DNA of 64,000 bases from Phoma sp. XZ068 (taxonomy: Eukaryota > Ascomycota > Dothideomycetes > Pleosporales > Didymellaceae). Location: the NCBI GenBank assembly GCA_004835665.1, contig RBKR01000009.1, forward strand, positions 1-64,000. Direction: 5' to 3'. The notes under the pieces are model-generated. The model searched no databases. It worked only from the letters and a program-made list of their open reading frames with translations, and was not told the origin of the DNA. The translations under genes and the position numbers were made by a program. Every line of letters begins with the position of its first letter. Within the stretch, counting starts at the first letter, position 1. Of this stretch, positions 27,200-40,290 are shown piece by piece.

Positions 27200-29340
27200 G
27201 AGTTCTTGATCGCTGCGGACCCTCATCTGCACCAACCAAGCTCAAACCTCGACGTGTCGGCAAAACTCACATCGAGTCGCTTCCGAACTGCTCTTGCTGA
27301 TATTTCCATTTCCATTCTTGCTAGTGGTGAACGTGTGCTCTCCGTGTCTGGCCTGGAAGTCCGCAGCATAGCAGCCTGGGGATTATCGGTAGACGGCAAG
27401 ATTGGGCGACAAATTTGCTGCCAAGTCAACTGAAACCCCGACCTGGACTACATATGGGCCAACGATTTGCCAGAGAAGGCATCCTTGAATGACACCATTG
27501 GCCCAATCGCTGCGAAACACCACGGTCTCAGGACTGTTGGACTTGGCTGTGGCGTAGATATTACCAGTGAACTACTACATGCTATTGAGGACAACAACAA
27601 CAATGTCGTTATCTCCCATAAATTCGTTGATGCGACCCCAAGTCAGTTCGACGAGGCGGCTGTTCGGTTCGAAGATAAGTCATTTGCGGTGCAGCTTCGC
27701 ACACTGCGGCCTCAGGCCAGCTTAAATGATGCTGTTGCATCGGGATTGGACGGCTCCAATTACGATCTGATATTGGCTGTATCACCCAGATGGCTCGGAC
27801 TCGCAGCGACACTTGTCAAACCTGGAGGCAGTGTTCTGCTTGTGGTTGGTGCACGAAACTCCAAGACTACGATAACGATACCTGCCAGCCTGAAGCAGCA
27901 GCTCCGGTTCCATGATGAAAGCCGAGGAAGCATCGTTGTAGTGGCCAGACCTACTTTTACGGCTCGATTGCCAGTCAAAGTCGGCATCTTCACCCACTCT
28001 GACACGACACACGATACCAGAGCAGCTTATGTGTCGGCGCTGGAAGATAAGCTGCGCAAACGTAATGCTGTTGTATCAACTTCTGCTCTTAGCACCAGTG
28101 CAGTCGATGAGCTCCAATTTGGACGGAGTGCTGACGGAGCCGTTTTGGTAATTGAGGACCGGCTGAACCAGCCTATTCTAAATGATACAAGAACTTTTGC
28201 GGCAGCAACCACCTTGCTAGGACTGCCTCAGGCTCGTGTGGTATGGTTGAGTCCGGATGATCCGCCAACTTTCCATGAGATCACATGAGTTCCGCGAATA
28301 GCGCATGCCGAGAATGATGGTCTCCGCCTTACTACGGTTCATGCATCGTCCATTATGCTTACAGGCTCGACCGATACCGAAATCTATGGCCGATTTTTGA
28401 AGTGGTAGTTCGTTCAATCAGCCAAGTTGCTGAAATGGAAACACTTCACACGGAGCGCGAGTACCGCGTGAATTACGACGGTGCTGTTCTGATTCCACGC
28501 TTGCGTCGCAACGAAAAGCTGAACACCGCTGTGACGATGAGCAATGGCGATTGTGTTCTGGAGGTGGAGCCATGCCACTTTGTTGATGGTCATCGTCCCA
28601 TCATCTTGTCATCGCATAATGCTGGCCTATACGTCGATGACGATAGGATCCAGGCTACTCCTCTCGGCGATTTGGATATCGAGGTTGAAGTGCGAGCCCT
28701 GGTGCTCCCCAAGGCCGGAGGCAAATCAGTTGGCAGTGGCAAGGTCGGGGAATACGCACGGTGATCAGTCGGGTCGGTGCAGACGTTAAACCTCCGTGTT
28801 ACCGCCACAACTACAGATGCAGCTAACGCAAGACTGCTGTGCGAGCAGATTGGAATTGATATGCATGACGTGCTTGTCGAACGTCATTCTTTCCATCGCC
28901 GTCTACCGAGCGATGTGTTTTCCCGTGGAATCGATGCTATTCGAGGCTCAAGCAGTGGTGATGAGTATGGTTTTCCCAGCGAAGCCTTGGTCTCGGCCTC
29001 TTGTGACACCAACTGGGAAAGGACTGACGATGATCCTTAGTAGGTCGTTCAACTCTTGGCAGGGTGCTAGCCTTTTGCGACCCTGAACGTCCGAGATCCA
29101 GTTGCTTGCCTAAGACAAATTCAGCTCTTGCAGCAGCAATGTCACCCACATCCTTTTCAGGAAGTCAACTTCGATTGGGCGAACAAATTAGTGGGTGCGG
29201 ATTGACCAAGCTGACAATAGATAGAAAGAATCCTACTTGCAGCAACCCTGCTCGAATCCATTCTGCTCTCATCGATCCTGCTTGTTTCGACCCATATCCG
29301 CCCACTCGAGCCATCTTGACTAAAGATGCAACCGGATGTC
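27200..29340 (+). pseudogene. Highly reducing polyketide synthase remnant: DH end, MT-like region and ER
   Basis: Several frames in order match the interior of a fungal HR-PKS. The C-terminal DH strand is RFRTALADISISILASGE. A 270-codon frame at 27467-28288 is equivalent to the methyltransferase/pseudo-KR structural region. A stretch at 28280-28400 reads AHAENDGLRLTT in another frame. The N-terminal part of the ER domain is HTEREYRVNYDGAVLIPRL (28440-28760). The ER cofactor-binding half starts at 28790 (ARLLCEQIGIDMHDV), then degrades. There are frame changes near 28280, 28405 and 28765, and stops after 29035. KS and AT are absent upstream, and KR-ACP is absent downstream. The missing KR-ACP type of segment lies at 40501-41655 on the other strand. 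Confidence 0.7.
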
Positions 29341-29785
29341 ATCTGTAGCAGCTGCGGCGCCGTGGCCTCTATCAACTAGCGACACCACCTCGACATTCTA
29401 GAGATCAATTCACAATTTGTTGCACGATGGCACGCCTGAAATATGCCAGACGATGTGTTAGTCCAATTTCTGTGTGATTAGCTCGAATGTCGCAGAAATA
29501 TTGCCAAGATCATACGACAAGGCTTCCATCTTGATCTCAGGCCCCCCAAAAGATACATCGTGCCACCAGATAAATAAGCGCTAGTCTCAGGACTCCATTG
29601 TTGTACTTCCCGACCTCAAAATAGTCCCTAAACTGCCTTTTTTGTAATAGCGATTTACGTAAGGGTTCTCTACGTGTCAGAGCACCGTTACAGCGGAAAT
29701 TATTTAAAAGGTGAACGTGTCCTTCAATGACAGATCCAAAAGCAACAAGCAGTTTATCATCTTTTGGATCGCATTATCGCACAAG

Positions 29786-30270
29786 ATGCAGCCTTCAACA
29801 CTTCTTCTCTTTACCGTCAGTTACCTTGGTCTGACCTCTGCAGCGTCCGTTTCTCAGCCTGACCATAGCTTACATGCTATGGAAAAGCGAGCTTGTTTCA
29901 AAACTGGAGCTAGCTTCGGTAACCAACGCACGGCTGCTATTGAAGCAGCGAAGAAAGCCTGCAATGGTCCACTCAAAGGCACATATCAGAAGCGCGAAAC
30001 TGCTGTAGAATGTTACGGCATCGGCGGCAACAAACATGTCGTACTTACCGTCGGACTTGAAGGTTCCAACGCTGGCTCGACACGTACACTTGGTTATACT
30101 GAGTGCCTTGACGGTCTATCGAGCGAAATCTACAATTGCGGCAAGGGTGGCGATACAACCTACGGTAACTGGCGGTACAGGTAAGTAGTGTCACGTGCTC
30201 TGCGCGACACAAGTTGCATTATTAATCTAATTTCCTAGGGCTGATCCAAACGACAATGCTTGCCCATAAG
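29786..30270 (+). CDS. Small secreted cysteine-containing protein (effector-like), about 140 aa
   Basis: ATG at 29786 begins a clear signal peptide (MQPSTLLLFTVSYLGLTSAA). A Lys-Arg (MEKR) before ACFKTG could be a Kex2 site. The mature part is about 105 residues with Cys spaced through ACF..., KKACNG, VECYG, TECLDG, YNCGKGG and NACP. The first frame stops in a canonical donor (CAG|GTAAGT at 30181), and a CCTAG acceptor ends at 30238. The second exon ADPNDNACP is only in phase if the GTAACT donor at 30164 is used, or if the four-G run at the acceptor has one G too many. The family is unknown to me; small secreted proteins with a W-x-Y-x-ADPN ending are common in plant-associated fungi. An extracellular role is inferred. 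Confidence 0.65.
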
Positions 30271-32697
30271 TTATAGTGAGCTAGGTAGCTCGTCTACCAT
30301 AGTACTAGATTAGATATAAGATAAAGAAATTAGGTATAAAAAGGAGAAGACCAAATAACTATATATTACCTCTTTTTATAGAGGTTTCACAAATATTCTA
30401 TGTACTATAACCTAGTATTATAGCTATAAATATATATGAGAAGTTAAATCTAGATTGGGAATTGCGAAGACCATTGATACTGCCATCACGAAGGAGAGAA
30501 TGCCGGTAGTCTTCATGTTGACCTCAAGATTGGTTGGTCTAACAGTATACGGTAGGCGACGATAGACGAGTGAGTGAGCTGAGTTGTTGATATTGAGTTA
30601 CAAGGTACTTTTCGAGAAATTTGGCCGTCTTTTGTACTTATTAACCTATGTCTCGCCTGGACTGTACTGACTACTATGGTCCCATACCCGTCCTGTGCAT
30701 TGACTCAAGACTTGATCCTTTTCTTTTTAGGCTTCCTGCTCCTGAATCATGAGCTGCTCAGTTCGGCTCATGAACCCCAATTCTGACCTGCGGTTACTTT
30801 AGGGTATTCCATTAGACCAGTCGAATGTATTTGACTAGTACAGGCAATACGCCTGAGCATGGAGTAATTTTCCAGGAGCCTACGGCTGAGACTATATCAA
30901 CGAGAATGGTGGTATCAATGCCGAAGTATCTTATTAATTACCTGCTCTAGGGATTTCCCCTGCAAGCCTTGGCTATATATCAATTGGCTTGAAGACTTAT
31001 CACTGTCGGAATAATGGAATAGTCAAAAAGAACTTTAGAGATCAGATCTCTGTAGGAACTTGTTTACTGTGTGCCGTGCTAGCATTGTGAGATTAGTTAG
31101 CTGCACTCATGAATACGGGCCGACTTCGTGTTTCGGGTAACTCGGCAGGTGAAGTCATCCAATCTGCCATAGACTCTAGACATAAGGCATTCTATCAGGC
31201 CCTCACATCATGATCCTGATTGTTACCCTAGTAGACCGGAATTTTATTATGCTCTTAATGACATTACCAAATGCCTAGGCGATGTGACAAGCATGGACAA
31301 TCTGGGCTCCTACCGGTACCAACCTTGGCGTCATTTCCCCGCTCTTAACTGCTTTGGTACTGTTTGTTTCGTCTAAACAAGTGTGCCAATGGGATCTCTT
31401 GCGAACATGTCTCGAGAGGAATGAAGCTCAAGCCAAAGGATTTCGTTTGAGGCGGAGGGTGATTGAGGCTTTGCGCCATGCTTGGCAGCTGCCACATTTC
31501 ACAACCCAAGCTCTACGATTCGTGCTTGGGCACACATGTACCGATGCATACGTTAAGGACGAAGCACATGGTTCGGTAGATTTCTTGCTTTTACATCATG
31601 CCCAAGGCATCAATATGGTCGTGGCTCGCACACTCACTTGACACGTAAAATTGTTGGTTCACCTGCTTATTAGTGAGATCAACCACTAAATTCAACTACA
31701 TGGAAACCATAAGATCTATGCATTCTGTGAAAGAACAGGTAAGACGTACTTATGGGTAAGGGCCCCGCTCGGAGGGACATTGGTTCTGCACGTCTAATTG
31801 GCTACGCTAGTGAATCCAGCATCTCGGCTCACCCAACTGGAAGTGGATTGCAGGACTAGTTGCATCCCCAACTGACAGTACAAATGCTCATGCTTGAGCT
31901 CGCATGATCGATACACCGGTGCACGCCTCCTTCAGGGTCATGGACCTCGTTCTAGCGGGTTTGACCGAGGCCCTGTTGTAGCCTCGTACGATAGATGCAG
32001 ACAACGTCTTACCACGCTTCCTTAGAAACTAATATTAGAGAATTTCGAGCATGCTCTACCCTAACGCCTAAGTGGAGAGGTGACAAAGCAAACTCCTGAC
32101 AGTAACATTCTGAGAGTCTACTAAAATGGTACAGCGAGATGAAAGGGTAATAGATCGGTAATTTATAGCAATCTAGAATATTAGACTACATTAAATCCTC
32201 CAAGAACTTCTATGGCACTGCCTTCGCTCTCACCCTTAACCTGTTGAGTTCTTTCTATAGTATAGACACTTCTACCTCTTACATGCCTTGGCGCTCTCAT
32301 CTCAAGCAGGATTGCTTTTCAACACAACCACTTTGGATCAATTAAATTCACCCCCGACAAACACGGAGTAAATGATTTTGGATATTCAAACTGCGTAGTT
32401 GGCTTTATAATCACATCTACAGTATCTATTTCTAATTGCACTTGGATGCAAGCAACCATGATTAATTTATAATTATTGTTAAGATTAGGACATATAAAAA
32501 CCAATAGCTTCCTACCAAGAGATTAGAAAGGTAACTCAGAACTGGGTCTACTTCCTATAGATTATTAACACAGACAACCCCTCTAAGTTGCAAAATATAT
32601 ATCTAAAAATCTCGTATAGAACACAAAGTATAGATAAATAATAAAATACTAAGTAACTATTCAATGGGTTCATGTCTTTATTAGCCTCCAAACGAGA
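30271..32697. other. Intergenic region of 2.4 kb, no gene recognised
   Basis: AT-rich at 30290-30460 and 32130-32680, otherwise normal composition. The longest open frame (31354-31641, 95 codons) has no recognisable features and no splice extensions. I see no conserved protein, RNA gene or repeat family here. Confidence 0.5.
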
Positions 32698-34235
32698 CTA
32701 TATAACAACAGACATAGTTACATCATCGATGAATAAATCGTAAACCTCTGGGTTCCCGCCAGGTAGACTGCATGCTCCATCAACGTACAAAACCTGCTCA
32801 ACAGGATCTCCCGCAGGAATATCGACGAGAACGGAGATAGACGTATAAGAAGTGCCTGGGGGAGCAAACTCGCGAACAGCTCGATCGCCAAGGTATATAC
32901 TTATAGAGCAATACCCATAGGTAGTCTGTTTTGCAAAGACTTCAATGTTGTACGAAGAACCAGGTACGACAGTCACAGTCTGGCTCAACAATACGTCGTA
33001 CCCGCCATTTGGTAAGCCTCGACCGCGGATGGAATATGATCCTGTACGCGGATTGATCGGGTCGCGACCTGTGGCACCGGCGTCAATGATATAAAGACGT
33101 TCCACAGTCCAGCCAGTGGGGTCTGATCCGTCCCCGATTTCGAAGCTCGGATTCACCACGATCTGAATTGGAGCCATGACGGTTGGCGTCGGGCTTGGTT
33201 GCGTTGAGACGACAGGAGTGACCGTTTCGGCTACACTCGTGGACATGAGATCGGCTCCAGTCTGGCTCGAAACAGGGGTCGCGACAGAAGAAATAAGTGA
33301 GGGTGACCCAGAAGCTAGCGAGGATGTGACGGAACTGAGGATTAACGTGGAAATACTTGTAGATGGTATATCCGATGAAGTCACAGCAGATGAAGGCGCA
33401 GCAGATGACGTGGCAGAGGGTGAAGGCGTGACGCGGGTAACAAGAGTGATCCCTGAGACGACTTAATATGCAGCTCATCATTGCAAGACCATTATCTTAC
33501 CATCAACTTTGTGATTGATTGTCTTGCCGTTGTTCTTAGTCTTCAAATAGCACTGGCCAGCTCCACTACCACCAACAAAGGAGGCGGCAATGCATTGGGC
33601 GTTATCGGAGCATGCCTGAGTGCAGCTTGTAAGGCTAGCAGCATACAGAGATGCCAGGTCTCCCCCGTAGAAGTCTACACCACAGGACAAGCTAAAGATC
33701 CGAGTATCCACTCCGGTGAACTCACAGCCATCATTTTCCGGACAAGTGTAGCTGGTCGGACAGGCTTGCTCAATGGGCTGAGTGGGCTGAGGAACTACAG
33801 AGTTGGTCTCACGAGTGATCACGTATGCACCAATAACCCCATTACTAACAAATTTGTTAGCGCCCAGTTGTCAAAGAGGCACGGGATGCCATACTTATCT
33901 TGGGCGGAATTGAGCGTAGACTTCATATAGCAGTTCTCGCCCACGTAGCTTACAGCTACACATCCATTGGTGGAGGAGCAAGCCTTCATGCATCCTGCCA
34001 ACGTTGATGTCTGTAATAGTCAGTCGATGGGATTCAGATGATAATCAAGGACCAGGCTCACCCGTGCCAACTGCATGTCTCCACCATAATAGTCGGTTTC
34101 GCAGTTGACTTCCAATGACACCCCATTAGCAGAGAATAGACATTTATCATCCTGAGGGCATGTCGGCGATGCTGTGCAGATAGTTGCAGAAGCTCTCAGA
34201 GCAAGTGCTGCTGCTTGGACGAGGGCAGGTGCCAT
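32698..34235 (-). CDS. Secreted protein with two PAN/apple-like modules, S/T linker and C-terminal carbohydrate-binding-like domain, 466 aa
   Basis: Four exons: 34062-34235, 33883-34010, 33501-33844 and 32698-33452. Introns are 51, 38 and 48 bp, all GT..AG and phase-consistent. Start taken at MAPALVQAAALALRASA, a signal peptide; an in-frame ATG at 34307 would add 24 residues. Module 1 (CPQDDKCLFSANGVSLEVNC ... YYGGD ... CMKACSSTNGCVAVSY) and module 2 (CPENDGCEFTGVDTRIFSL ... FYGGD ... CTQACSDNAQCIAASF) share the same Cys layout and are internal duplicates. A Ser/Thr/Pro linker of about 90 residues follows. The last domain (NPSFEIGDGSDPTGWTV ... FIDDVTMSVV) resembles galactose-binding-like beta-sandwich modules. 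A role in extracellular glycan or host-surface binding is inferred. The 38-bp intron is unusually short. Confidence 0.75.
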
Positions 34236-34909
34236 GCTTGTGTCAATGGCGGATCCGAGTAAAGGGTAGAGACTGGAAAAAAAAGTGAGTGAAGACCTTA
34301 ACAGCATTGAGCGGTCGACTGTCTCTGGGTTATATAGCAATGTACCAGAATTGCGATGCTTGCACAATGCGGCTGAAATATTTGGTCTAAGCTTACATCA
34401 AGTTGCTTCTTTAGGATCGATCTCGTTCAACATACAATTCGGGTTTAGGGCCGAAAATCATTAGCCACTTAATGGTGGGTCTTGGCAGCTTCTTGAGTTT
34501 GATCGTCAAAAATATCAGGACAGAGCTGCACTAGGCTGCAGCCGGCTACGCCAAATCGGACTATGGGGGCGCACATTAATACTACTTAGGGGGGTGCGCA
34601 ATAAACTTCGCTTGCACGTTAGCCAGGGGCAAGCTACGGGAATACGAAATTGGGGTTAGTCTAGTTCCAAAGCGATCGAGACCTTCGATTCCCGAGTGGT
34701 CACAGCTCGATCCATGGACCGTCGAGAATCATTGAGAAACTAACAGATGTGTTCACTTCTCTCCGTGGTTGAGGAAGCTGAGCTGGACTTTCTGGTTAAC
34801 AAAACCACTGGATACATAGAATATCGCTCAGTCAACTCCCCTATTCTCACAACATATTTATTCTACAACCTCAGCTTCCGATCTTGTCATTCTCGTGCGA
34901 AAAGACACA

Positions 34910-35385
34910 ATGCATGCAGTGAAGACCCTGCTCTTTTCCTTGCTTAGCGTTTCCCTCTGCATCTGCCATTTTCGCAACAATCATTTCTATTACAGCCCTC
35001 TCTCCTGCATTGACAAGTTTAGGCCCTACACCAGCGCCAGCATACAGAATATGCTGTGGTCTTGACTCTAGTCGCAGCCTTCGTGACAACTGTCATCGTC
35101 TCGCGTATCCGCGAACTTTGGATTCGTCGCGTGGATCTCCAAGTTGCCGAAGCAGCTACCGAGGCTCAGCTCGATGTCTTGAACAGCGGATGGCGCACGG
35201 CATTGAGTTTTGCAGGACCATTCGAGATTCTCACGCACGAATGGGCCTTGCTATCCTACATAGTCATAAGCCTCATCACAACATCCATCATTGCCTTACT
35301 AACGCCTAAACCTGGGATAAAGATAATACCATACTCCCCCGTCATTTCAAATGATGAGCCAAATATCAGTTCTGAGGGAAACTAG
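34910..35385 (+). pseudogene. Possible membrane-protein remnant
   Basis: The frame ending at 35385 contains two strong hydrophobic spans (YAVVLTLVAAFVTTVIVSRI and ALLSYIVISLITTSIIALL) separated by a charged amphipathic segment. Just upstream, in another frame, is a further hydrophobic stretch (SAIFATIISITALSPAL). The frame change near 35045 has no splice signals, so the gene appears broken, or its exon structure is not resolved. No family is recognised. Plausible TTAG acceptor-like sites exist near 34950 and 35020. Confidence 0.3.
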
Positions 35386-36987
35386 TTTGACACACTGAAT
35401 TTCTGGAACGTATCTGAGGGAAAGGCATTCGGCGTTGGGCGTTGATGCCGCTAACGTGCATTGCCCAATGCAATCCGGGGTCACAGTAGGCAGTTTGGAA
35501 CAGATGTTGCGGACCTGACCGATCAGTATGGAGCTAATTCTATCAGCACAAAGCGATGTGTGCCCGTCATGCTCACAAACCCCACAGTTGCCGTGCAGGT
35601 GGGTAGTGCATTTGAAAGACTTTGATGCACCCCTCGTCGTTACGTCTGTAAACGGGAGTCGCAGAGTAGGCTTTGGCCAAAACGCTTTCATCAGCCAGCC
35701 TGCCATGGTGAAAGGCTACTGCCTATACGGGAGCACGTGCAAAGGACTTTGCTGTTCATGGCAGCTGGAGGGTTTCTTCCATCCTTACTAAGCCGGGCCA
35801 GATCCAACCTGGAATCAAATTGACGACATGACCCCATATTCCGTCGAATGCACCATCGATACAACTGATGTTCTTGGCTGGCGGTACCCCCATCTAAGCC
35901 TGCAGAAAAATTCTCACAGCGGCTTTCATCAAATATTGTCATCGCCTGCAGGAGATGGCGGCCTCTATATCTTGGATTACGTTCCCACCACAGGGGTTTG
36001 AAGGATTTGTTAAGAAGCATTGTAGATTTGAGGGCTTCTGAGCAATATGAAGGGATGGGACAGGGAAGGTAGCAGAATACTGAGCTGGTTAATGTGGATA
36101 AGAGCAGAAGCGCTGGAGCGGTGAATTTCTCAGGCGCACAGAATAACTTAAGAATTCTATATGATAGCTTATTATAAATAACCAGTAATATTTACCCCGG
36201 CTGTTTTATCAGAGTATCTAGAATACTGAGCTAAATCTCACGGCAAGGTAGTGATACCTTAGCATTATGGAGTTAGCTAGAGAGCTGGAGCTAGAGCTTG
36301 CTCCCAACGCTAATGTATGGCCATCGCCTCGCAGCTTACCTACGCGCATGTCGGCCCACAGAGGTATGCTTGCAGTCTTGCTGGGTTTGTATAGTTATAA
36401 CAGACCGAGATTTTCAATTTAGACCTATGTTGTTGAAGTGAGCAGAGGTCTAGCGGTTCTCTTCCTATTGTAGCAGTGGTGCGAGCAACAGTCGCCGGCA
36501 GCTCTGGCAAATTTGGACACACAATCCTAGAAGTTGCAGCTAAGCAAGACGAGCATAAAGCATTAATTCTCAGCAAAGACATGCATCAACTAAAACCCCT
36601 AACATACCCAATCCAAATACATTTTCTTCAGACCTGCCATGCTTTTAACCAGGCCCACGCTTGAATGCAGTGAGTTCTTTGTGCAGCGCTCGAATCCTGA
36701 CGCGTCGAAACCACCGATGACAGGTCCCTAACGAGGGTTCTTGAGGAAGATCGCACCAATACTATAACCACACAAAGATTGACCGTAAGTAGAGTTATAG
36801 TAGACACAATACTTTAGATTAAAGTTTTACAGGCACAAACGCTGTAGGTATATCTACAATATGCAAAGATGTAAAGAGATCAAATGCCCTCTAAAGTACA
36901 GTTATTTTTAAGAACGTATAGTTGAAAATATCCCCAAGGCTTTGAATTGATAGTTGTAATAATATGCTTTCTAGTGACTATTGCTAT
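35386..36987. other. Intergenic region of 1.6 kb, no gene seen
   Basis: No coding similarity on either strand. Locally AT-rich around 36150-36240 and 36830-36960, close to the 3' end of the ferric reductase. Confidence 0.5.
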
Positions 36988-39600
36988 CTACCAAGAAAAG
37001 GATTCTGGGAAGTAATCAACAGTATCAAGGCCAGCGTCGAGTGCTGCGATGACTGCCCCCCGGACCTCGTCTGACATAGCTGGGGGTCCACAACAGACCA
37101 ATGCTACCCGATCGTTCGGGCTGCGACGAGCATGTTCTATGCAGATCTCGTGTAGTTGCGGACGGCCCTTCTGAAGGTGAACTGCCGCTGTCATCTGGCT
37201 TGGTTTTCGGAAATTGCGGAACAAGTTGCTCTGAAATGCTGGAGAAACATCTCCCTCTTCGGGTCCACCTAGACTATCATCCGAATCGTTGATGCCAACG
37301 ATACCAACGGACTTTTCTCCAGTAAACTCAGCAGGCCTGGGGCCCCCTAGATCAAGGCGCTTCTCACCAGACGCCTCCTCTTCTGCATCGGCGCCGATTG
37401 TATCTTGAGTAACGTATATCTCAATCTGTAAGTCTATCTTTGAGGTGAGATCAGCGTCCCTGAGCCAGGAGAATTCATCGCTTTCGAATACACCTGAGAC
37501 AAGCTCCAAATTGCGCACAGCCCAAAGTATTCGCACCTTGCGGATTGAAATCTTTCCAGGTGCTTCTAGCAGGCGTGTGTAGATACTCTGCAAGTGGGAT
37601 AGAGCGACAGTTACGCCCGAGCCACCGACAATGAAAAGTGCTGACGCATATGAATCAACTCTTTTGGCGCCGCCGTAAGGTCCTTCGACCAGAGCCCAGA
37701 CACGGCGCTCCTGTGGCATGTTTACACCATCCTCAGAAGCCATGTCTTTGGTGGCCAAACTTCTTAATCTCGCAGTGAATCCATCGTGAGGGCGAATGAA
37801 GAAATTAAGACTTGTTGCTGTGGCCTTTTGTGCTTCGCGTTCGGACCTGGTCGAATCCCATGAAGCTAAAGTGAAAGGGTGGCTTTCCCAAAACTTAGTG
37901 CCGTTGAGGACGTAGACATAATAGTAAGTGCCCGGCTGAGGACGCGAAATGGCTCGAACAGGGACCTTCAGGCTTATCATCTTCGACTTTGGATTGTATG
38001 ATACCGAGGAGTGTCCAATCGATCGATTTAGAATAAGGATTCGACCATAGCGTAGAAGACGATCGAAGCTCCACACGGCAACACATGTCCAGATGTAGTG
38101 GTCAAATTCTGTGCCACTGAGTTTGATGTGGCTGTAGATTTCAATCAGCGCTGGTCGGTATTGATATCGTTAAGCATTGAGCGACTTACAACCATGATCC
38201 AATCAAAAAAAGCACCGCTAGCACAATGTGTACGATCAAGAAGGCATCATAGAATCGCTTTCGCAATGTGTACATTGCGGTGACTAACATGATGAATGCT
38301 GAAGTGATGGCCTGCCGGAAATGCAACGTTAGTGATCACTTTCGCATTATGGAAGAATGGTGGACTCACCATGATGCCCCCCTTCCAGTAACGCAGTGGC
38401 CATTGCTCGTGGTATTTACCACCTACGAGAGTCAGTTCTCGCGCTAAGAGTGCGACTGTAAGTACTAAAACATACCAAAGTACATGGATATACTGTACGA
38501 TACTGCATGCGCAAACAGCAACACTACCACCATGCGTGCAGTCCAGCGATGGAAGTAGTTGAAAGTGGCGAAGTTCCATCCGGTGATCCACATCAAGATA
38601 TTGTTTCGCATCGCAAATGTCCACGTCATCGGTAGGTTTGCCAATACCATGACTCCTAAGCGGCGGCCGATTAAGCGTGTGACTTGATCACGTATTTTTG
38701 GGCGTCTGGCGGCTGTTAATGGCTTTTGTTTGACCTGGCAGCGAAACAAACATACCTTAGGTTGCCAATATATACATCGTAAGTTGACACACTGATCCCG
38801 ATGTTGAGCAAAACAAAGGCTACGATCACGAGAGATTGAAGCCGTGGTGGAAGCGTGCCGCATCCGACGGGTTGAGCAGTCCGCTTTCCGAAAAGCGCTG
38901 GAATGCTCAAGTATTGTTTCCAAAATCTAATGATTCTGCGCAGCCAGCTATTCTGCGGCATCGTTGTAGGCAAGATAGCTGGGATGCTGTCCGCGGCAAG
39001 TGTGTACAGCCTGCAAAGGCCGGCGAGGACGATTATTACAGCCCAAAAGCCGTACAAGGCATGTCTACGAATATCAGAGTGGAACTGAATATCTTCAGAT
39101 GTATTGACGTACCCATAACGCACATTGAGGTGATCTGCTGCGGGTGCACCTGCCTAGATTGACGTTAGCTACGATGTCGAAGATTGATGGCAAGTACTTA
39201 CAAGTGTGCGCACCGACAATGCGTACAGGGATTCAGCAAGAACAACAGTCTCATTCAACGCAATCTTCTTGTAGAGGTCTTTGAATTCTACCTCCCTCAG
39301 GCCAGTCACAGTGATGTTCACTGGATCAGGCAACTTGCTGCCTTTGCAGGATTTCCCTAACGCGGCATATTGCTTCTGGGAGTCTTCCGGGCAAAATCGC
39401 TTGAGGCATGCGTAATAAGATGTGGTATGGAGCCTGTTGTTGCATTGTGGGGGCTTTGTAGCATTTCCAGCAAATTTGATGTAGGACAGCGCATTTTGGC
39501 AGGATGCAGGGCAACTCGCAGGATTAGTCGCGGCGCCAGCTGCAGTGGCCAATGGCAACAGACTAGCCAGCGAGAGTAATGTGTAAAGCGTGCACCGCAT
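36988..39600 (-). CDS. Ferric/cupric-chelate reductase (FRE family), 781 aa, six exons
   Basis: Plasma-membrane metalloreductase that moves electrons from NADPH via FAD and heme to extracellular Fe(III). Exons: 39202-39600, 38756-39153, 38476-38705, 38370-38422, 38190-38311, 36988-38131. All five introns (48-58 bp) are GT..AG and in phase. A signal peptide (MRCTLYTLLSLASLLPLATA) leads a Cys-rich extracellular domain (CPASCQNAL ... CNNRLHTTSYYACLKRFC). Transmembrane segments include the heme-ligand His pairs NYFHRWTARMVVVLLFAHAV and DAFLIVHIVLAVLFLIGSW, plus a conserved YHEQWPLRYWKGGIM. The cytosolic part has the FAD motif HPFTLASW, the NADPH motifs GPYGG and GGSGVTVALSHL, and the terminal CCGPPAM. 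Length fits the family (about 700-800 aa). Iron-type GATA sites lie upstream. Confidence 0.93.
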
Positions 39601-39673
39601 AGTCGTGAATCATGAATAAAGAGCCTAGAAGATAAACACCTCCAAGGACCGAGCACCACAGCATTTAAATCAC

Positions 39674-39682
39674 TTATCAGAT
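39674..39682. promoter_or_regulatory. SreA-type iron GATA site (TTATCAGAT) proximal to the ferric reductase
   Basis: TTATCAGAT is the reverse complement of ATCTGATAA, an exact match to the fungal iron-repressor (SreA/SRE/URBS1) consensus ATCWGATAA. It lies 74 bp upstream of the ferric reductase ATG, next to an ATTTAAAT stretch. Binding is inferred from the established consensus and the gene's function. Confidence 0.65.
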
Positions 39683-40290
39683 CCGACGCTGGAAGAGTAC
39701 AGGTACGAGATACGAAATCTAGGCTCGGTCTCAACAATTGGGCTTCGAAAGGCCGCTGAGTGCTTGAGTCAAGGGTTGCATGACGTTGGACTAGAGGAAA
39801 TGAAGCACCGACTGTGGAGGATCTGCACGCGAGAATGAATAAGGCGTTACAAAGCAAAATATATATGACGAAGGATCTCCAGGATGCACTCAATGATTAC
39901 CAGTCCGTTTCTTTCATCAGTTCTTGCTCCAATCGTATCAAAGCAGGTCAGCACCTAGGTAATATACGAGCTGCTTATTGTGGTAAGTCACCAGAAGCAA
40001 AGAGCCTTCGCCGGACAGGGTCTGCCTGTTGTCGTAAATCTAATCAATGTGTGAGTGTACTAATCAGATCGAAGAATCTAGGCCTATCACACGGGTACGC
40101 GATCCGTCATGAACCCAGTATTATGGCGTGAGTGATGCGGAGCGTTCCAATCTACAGCGATAGCTGGTCGTTGAAACCAAGCATTCCCTCCTTAGTGCGC
40201 CGAAACAGGCTAAACGAAGCTTGCCAAGCTTCAGTTAAGGCTTGAATAGGATAAACCCCACGCACTCGGAGCACGCTCCGGAGGAAAATT

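Noticed and set aside
31354..31641. 95-codon plus-strand frame
   Set aside because: No signal peptide, domain or splice extension; consistent with chance.
35347..35706. 119-codon minus-strand frame rich in Cys
   Set aside because: Cysteines are irregular, no signal peptide, no family resemblance.
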